Shown here one piece after another: positions 4,017-7,708 of a DNA stretch of 7,708 bases. This DNA comes from Opitutaceae bacterium. Lineage in GTDB: Bacteria > Verrucomicrobiota > Verrucomicrobiia > Opitutales > Opitutaceae. The position numbers and the translations under genes are program-made. Below the pieces are notes generated by a model. That model made no database searches, was not told where the DNA came from, and saw only the letters and a list, made by a program, of their open reading frames with translations. The stretch covers positions 1-7,708 of the forward strand of contig JANXSC010000139.1 of assembly GCA_025352845.1 (NCBI GenBank), given 5' to 3'. How positions within the stretch are numbered: position 1 is the first letter of the stretch; each line of letters starts with the position of its first letter.

Positions 4017-7000
4017 AGGTCGAACGTCGTCGTCAGAATAAACTGACGCGGGTCGATGATGCGGTAGGCGAAGGGCGCGCCGTCGGGGTTGACGGCGATG
4101 GCTTGCAGGCGGCCCTTTTCGAAGACGTTGCGCACATTGAGCTGGATGCGCGCCCGGATTTTGTTGCTCGCGAAGCGCAGGTTGTAGCTCGCGGAGGCGT
4201 CGATGTAGTAGCGCGATTTGTCGAAGACGGGCTTGTCGCGGTCGAGCGTGCGGACGACGCCGTCGGACTCAGGCGCGGCGCCGCGGAAACCGATGGCGGC
4301 CTTATCTTCCCAGCGGACGGCGCCGCCGACGCCGAAATTTTTCAGCCGGCCCTCGGTGAAGTTGTAATTCGTGAGCGCGTTGAAGCGCCACTCGCGCACC
4401 TGCGTGCGGGGTTTGCCCTGATTCGCGATGGCGAGCTTGAGCGGGGCGGAGACGTTGCCCGTGTAGAAATTTACCGGAGCACCACCGCTGCCGATGGAAC
4501 TCGTCCACCAGTTCAACCCGGCATCGTCCTTGACCGTCGTCCAAATCGGGAGGCGCGAATCGAGGTATTGCTGAAGCGTGGGCGAGATGTTGGTGTCGAT
4601 CGAGATTTGCTGCGCGCCGGTGGCCTTGAGCGTCCAGTTGCGGATCGGATTATAATTCACCTCAAGTTCGAGGCCTTTGGCCGCGATGTCGGAGGTCTCG
4701 GCGATGCTCTTGCCGACGAGCGTGTCGAGGAAGCCTTCGGGCAGGCTCATGATTTTGGCGACTGCGGCGGAGGTCTGCGTGGCGGTGGGCGTGACGCCTT
4801 GCACGGCGAAGCGCGAGTTGACGAGGACGGTGGCCCAGGTCTCGAAGTTGAATGAGTCGTTGCCGGCGCCACTGCGGCCGGTGTCCATGCGGATGGCACG
4901 CGTCGCCACGATGCCGGCGTCGCCAGAGCGGGAATTTTTCTGGGTGTTGTCGTATTTGTTGAGCTTCACGTAGAGCTTCCCGTCGAAGAGGCTGAACGCC
5001 GCGCCGTAGTCCTTGCCCTTGCCAGTGGGGTTGGGCAGCACGGCGCCGAAGAGATTGTAGGCGGTGGACGCGGGCTGGAAGCTGTCGGACTTGTTGACAT
5101 GCAGGCTGAGCCACGTGAACGGCTTCACGACGGCGCCGGCGGTCTTGGTGTCGCCAGCTTTCTCGACCCACGGGCCCCAGATTTTCAGGGCGTCGTAATT
5201 GGGGAGACCGGTGGCGGGGTCGATGGTCGCGCCGTTGGAGTCGCGGCTGCGGTTCTTGTCCTTGCGCCAGCCGAAGGTGGTGACGACGCGGTTATCGAGG
5301 AAGAAATTCTGCGTGGCGAGCGACTGCGTGCGGATTTCGCGGCGGGTGCGGTTGGAGGGTGTGACGCCGCCTTCGCCGATCAGCGAGGGTTCGTTGACCC
5401 ATTGGTTGGTGAGGGCGTTGAACCACGTGAAATTATTCCGGCCGCCGAGGCCGTAGATCGGGGGCGGGGCGTAGTCGATGTTCTGGCCTTGGTTGTCGCC
5501 AACGTAATATTTGTAGTAAGCGCGCGTGGCGGTCGGACCGGACCGGTTGAGCGGATTGCCCCACGTGTGGTCGTCGAGAATAAAGTCGCGGTAGCGGAAC
5601 GTGGCGGTGTCGATGCGGCGGACCTCGCCGTGCGCGGCGAGTTTTTGCTGGCCGATCCACGAGAGCCAGCGGGGGAGTTTCGTGGGCGTGAGCTGGTAGG
5701 CGAGGTCGGCGCTCTCGATATCGTTTACGTTCGGCCGGTTGAAGAGCGTGGGTTCGGACGCGGCGAGGTAGGGCCGCAGAAAATAAGGATTGGCGCGGCC
5801 GTCGAGGAGCTTGGTGTTTACGTCAACGTAGAGGACGGCGTTGTTGCCGCCGATGAAGTTGCGGCTGTAGCTGTCGGCATCCTCGCGGAACCAGCCGACG
5901 CGGGCGGCGAGCAATTGGTTCCGCGTCTGGAGGACGATGTGCTCGAACTCGAAGGTGTAGATGTCGGCCTTGTCCTTGTTGTAGTTGGGCGCGACGAAGT
6001 TCACCGCCGACCAGTCGTAGAGCGATTTGCTCGTGAGACTCGGCGTGACGTAGAGCGGAAAGAGCGAGCCGCGCAGGCGCTGGAGATCGGTGCCGCTTTC
6101 GAGGAAGCGGAGGTTGGTGTTGGGATTGTCCGGCGTCGGGATGCCATTGGCGGGAAGCGTGCCGGTGTTGTTGACGCTCCAAAATTGGATCGCGCCGTTG
6201 TCCACGTAGATGCTGGGGCGGTTGTAGAAACCGGTGCCCTGCGCGAGGAGCCCGAGCGGAAGATTGCCGTCCTGCGCCTTGGTGTAGGGGCCGGAAGTCG
6301 TGCCGTTCGCGAACGTGACGATCTGCGTCGTCGGATCCCACACGGGGCGGCCGACGGCGTTCCAGTAGGTGACGGCGTCGCGCGGGGTTTGGGAGTTGGG
6401 GCGCCGGGCGTAGCTGTGATACGACTCGTAGGTGCCGCGGATGGTCGTCTTGGAAAAAGGCTTGTAGGTCACCGCGCCTTGCTGGCGCTTGGTTTCGTCT
6501 TTCGAGGGTTTCCGCTCGTAGGCCGTATCTTGGTAAACGGCGGAGAGACGCAGCGCGAGTTTGTTGCGCAGAAGCGGGCGGTTAAGATCGAGGCTCGTGC
6601 GAAAGCCGCCACGGCTGTCCACGCGCGCCATGAAAGTGGATATAGCCCGCGTGAGATTCGCCTGCGTGCCGATGATGTTCACGGTGCCGGCGGTGTTGCC
6701 GAGGCCGAAGATATTCGAGTTGGGGCCGCGGCTGATTTCGACGGCGTCGGTGTTGTAGAGATCGATCGGGATGCTGCTGTTGCTCGCGAAATTCCCGCGC
6801 GCGGTGTTGGCGGAATCGAGGCCGCGGATGCGGTTGGCGGTCTGCGGGCCGCTCTGGACGCTGTCGTTGACGCCGCCGCTGCGGTCGACGCTGAACGAGG
6901 TGAAATTGCCCGTGCCCTCGGTGTTCGCCTCGTAGAGGAAGATGTCGTTGATATCGAGGACGGCGGTATCGAGCATCTGCTGCTTTGTGACGACCGTGAT

Positions 7001-7357
7001 GGAGGCGCCGAGATCCTCGATCTTCGAGTTGAGGCGCGTGCCGGAGAGGGTGTTGGCGGCGAGGTAGCCGCGGTCGGCTGCTCCAGTCACTTGAAAGGGC
7101 GAGAGTTCGATCACTTCGTCGGCCGCCGTGGAAGCGGGCCGCGAGGCCACGGAGGTGGCGGCCTTGGCCTGATCGGCGCGCAGCGCGACGACTTCCTCAG
7201 GATCGAGTCGGCCGTTTTTGTTCTTGTCGTATTTGGCGAGGTCCGCAGCGGAGGCGGAGTCCGAGGCTTGCTGGGCGCGGACCGGCGATGACAGCCAGAA
7301 TGCGGCGGCAACGACGACACTGAGCATGGAGAGGGTCTGACGGGTGAGGTTGTTCAT
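4013..7357 (-). CDS. TonB-dependent outer-membrane receptor with N-terminal EF-hand-like loop
   Basis: A 1114-residue receptor, at the large end for the family, which uses TonB energy to import a ligand across the outer membrane. Residues 1-28 form a signal peptide ending '...WLSSPVRA'. A canonical EF-hand loop 'DKNKNGRLDPEE' (44-55) follows in the periplasmic part. 'DEVIELSPFQV' (80-90) is the conserved segment before the plug and may include the TonB box. The plug runs about 97-230 ('GYLAANTLSGTRLN', 'SITVVTKQQMLD', 'VEISRGPNSNIFGLG', 'AGTVNIIG'). The rest is the beta-barrel, ending 'RIIDPRQFILTTTFDL'. I chose ATG at 7357-7355 because it gives a standard signal peptide; a GTG at 7372 would add five residues. 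No strong Shine-Dalgarno is visible. The stop TAG (4015-4013) lies in a REP. No STN signalling domain is present. The ligand is unknown; no binding protein, anti-sigma factor or glycan enzyme gene is adjacent. Confidence 0.96.
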   Translation of the reverse strand: MNNLTRQTLSMLSVVVAAAFWLSSPVRAQQASDSASAADLAKYDKNKNGRLDPEEVVALRADQAKAATSVASRPASTAADEVIELSPFQVTGAADRGYLAANTLSGTRLNSKIEDLGASITVVTKQQMLDTAVLDINDIFLYEANTEGTGNFTSFSVDRSGGVNDSVQSGPQTANRIRGLDSANTARGNFASNSSIPIDLYNTDAVEISRGPNSNIFGLGNTAGTVNIIGTQANLTRAISTFMARVDSRGGFRTSLDLNRPLLRNKLALRLSAVYQDTAYERKPSKDETKRQQGAVTYKPFSKTTIRGTYESYHSYARRPNSQTPRDAVTYWNAVGRPVWDPTTQIVTFANGTTSGPYTKAQDGNLPLGLLAQGTGFYNRPSIYVDNGAIQFWSVNNTGTLPANGIPTPDNPNTNLRFLESGTDLQRLRGSLFPLYVTPSLTSKSLYDWSAVNFVAPNYNKDKADIYTFEFEHIVLQTRNQLLAARVGWFREDADSYSRNFIGGNNAVLYVDVNTKLLDGRANPYFLRPYLAASEPTLFNRPNVNDIESADLAYQLTPTKLPRWLSWIGQQKLAAHGEVRRIDTATFRYRDFILDDHTWGNPLNRSGPTATRAYYKYYVGDNQGQNIDYAPPPIYGLGGRNNFTWFNALTNQWVNEPSLIGEGGVTPSNRTRREIRTQSLATQNFFLDNRVVTTFGWRKDKNRSRDSNGATIDPATGLPNYDALKIWGPWVEKAGDTKTAGAVVKPFTWLSLHVNKSDSFQPASTAYNLFGAVLPNPTGKGKDYGAAFSLFDGKLYVKLNKYDNTQKNSRSGDAGIVATRAIRMDTGRSGAGNDSFNFETWATVLVNSRFAVQGVTPTATQTSAAVAKIMSLPEGFLDTLVGKSIAETSDIAAKGLELEVNYNPIRNWTLKATGAQQISIDTNISPTLQQYLDSRLPIWTTVKDDAGLNWWTSSIGSGGAPVNFYTGNVSAPLKLAIANQGKPRTQVREWRFNALTNYNFTEGRLKNFGVGGAVRWEDKAAIGFRGAAPESDGVVRTLDRDKPVFDKSRYYIDASASYNLRFASNKIRARIQLNVRNVFEKGRLQAIAVNPDGAPFAYRIIDPRQFILTTTFDL

Positions 7358-7440
7358 GGCAGGGAAAGTCACTCATAGTCGTGTCAACCCGAGCGGGTGC
7401 AAAGCATCGCTTCGTCTGACAGTCTCCGGTCGGAGTCCGG
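7358..7440. other. Intergenic gap between TPR gene and receptor gene
   Basis: The two minus-strand genes are 83 bases apart. A small hairpin, CTCCG/CGGAG (7424-7435, two-base loop), sits just after the TPR gene's stop, without a T-tract. A TTGACA reads on the minus strand at 7387-7382, but no -10 lies at a suitable distance before the receptor start. Whether the receptor has its own promoter or is read through from the TPR gene cannot be decided here. Confidence 0.35.
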
Positions 7441-7708
7441 CTAACGCAACGCAGCGCGCGCGACCGAGAGACTCTCGGTGAGGCGCGCATCGCCGGGGCG
7501 CAGGCGGAGCGCGGCCTCGTAGTGCTCGATGGCGTCGCGCGCACGGCCTTGCAGGAGGAGGACGTTGCCAAGATTCGCGTGCGCGTCGGCATCAGCGGGC
7601 GCGAGCCGCACCGCCTCGCGCAAATGTTGCGCCGCCGCGTCGAGCCGCTCGGCGCGCGCGAGCAGCAGGCCGAGCTGCGCGTGGGCCGCGGCGTTGTCCG
7701 GAGAGAGC
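7441..7708 (-). CDS. TPR-repeat protein, C-terminal part (partial, 5' end outside window)
   Basis: The last 88 codons of a tetratricopeptide-repeat protein, open to the window edge and ending in TAG at 7443-7441. At least two TPR units are clear: 'NAAAHAQLGLLLARAERLDA' leading to 'AAQHLREAVRLAP', then 'DADAHANLGNVLLLQGRARD' leading to 'AIEHYEAALRLRP'. A third begins 'GDARLTESLSVARAALR' and stops early, which is common at TPR protein ends. The W/LG/Y/A/P-type TPR positions are filled as expected (A..NLG..L...G....AI..Y..AL.L.P). TPR arrays bind other proteins; the function depends on domains upstream of the window, such as sulfatase, glycosyltransferase or O-GlcNAc-transferase modules, none of which can be seen. 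It precedes the receptor gene on the same strand and may be co-transcribed with it. Confidence 0.88.
   Translation of the reverse strand, partial: LSPDNAAAHAQLGLLLARAERLDAAAQHLREAVRLAPADADAHANLGNVLLLQGRARDAIEHYEAALRLRPGDARLTESLSVARAALR

Noticed and set aside
5099..7291. 730-codon open frame on the plus strand opposite the receptor gene
   Set aside because: Its Val/Ala/Arg/Glu-rich, low-complexity translation is what the antisense of a GC-rich gene gives. The minus strand has a complete receptor with a signal peptide, plug and barrel.
7382..7387. TTGACA on the minus strand as a -35 box for the receptor gene
   Set aside because: No -10-like hexamer lies 16-18 bases downstream, and the spacing would leave almost no leader.

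Overview
The window looks like a GC-rich chromosomal segment from a Verrucomicrobiota bacterium, probably close to the Opitutaceae. That is an inference, not a phylogenetic placement. It rests on a very large TonB-dependent receptor with the 'ELSPFQV' type of N-terminus and an EF-hand-like loop, the long PurL form, TPR proteins, and many GTAG-bounded palindromic repeats between genes. Gene orientation is mixed and no large operon is visible.

Layout: 1-351 (+) is the C-terminal end of PurL. Positions 352-741 hold no gene but carry a 148-bp MITE-like element and a two-hairpin REPIN-like repeat. 742-1293 (-) is a RimJ/RimL-type GNAT acetyltransferase. 1294-1634 is non-coding, with a 96-bp nested palindromic element and a 14-bp perfect palindrome. 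1635-2687 (+) is a class I SAM methyltransferase with the hallmarks of a protein arginine methyltransferase (PRMT). A long REPIN-like hairpin separates it from a convergent pRiA4b ORF-3-like gene, 2777-3370 (-). 3438-3985 (-) is the wreck of a TPR protein C-terminus, split by another REPIN and carrying an in-frame TGA. 4013-7357 (-) is the complete TonB-dependent receptor. 7441-7708 (-) is the C-terminal part of another TPR protein that runs off the window.

The genes do not form one evident pathway: purine synthesis, acetylation, a possible arginine methylation enzyme and outer-membrane uptake sit side by side. The unifying theme is the repeats. At least three REPINs and one single REP lie at gene ends, all bounded by GTAG (or CTAC on the other strand). 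In two cases the TAG inside GTAG is the stop codon of the adjacent gene.

No defence system, CRISPR array, integrase or transposase gene is visible. The items most worth follow-up are the bacterial PRMT-like enzyme, the REP family and its capture of stop codons, the EF-hand fused to the receptor, and the REPIN-split TPR pseudogene.
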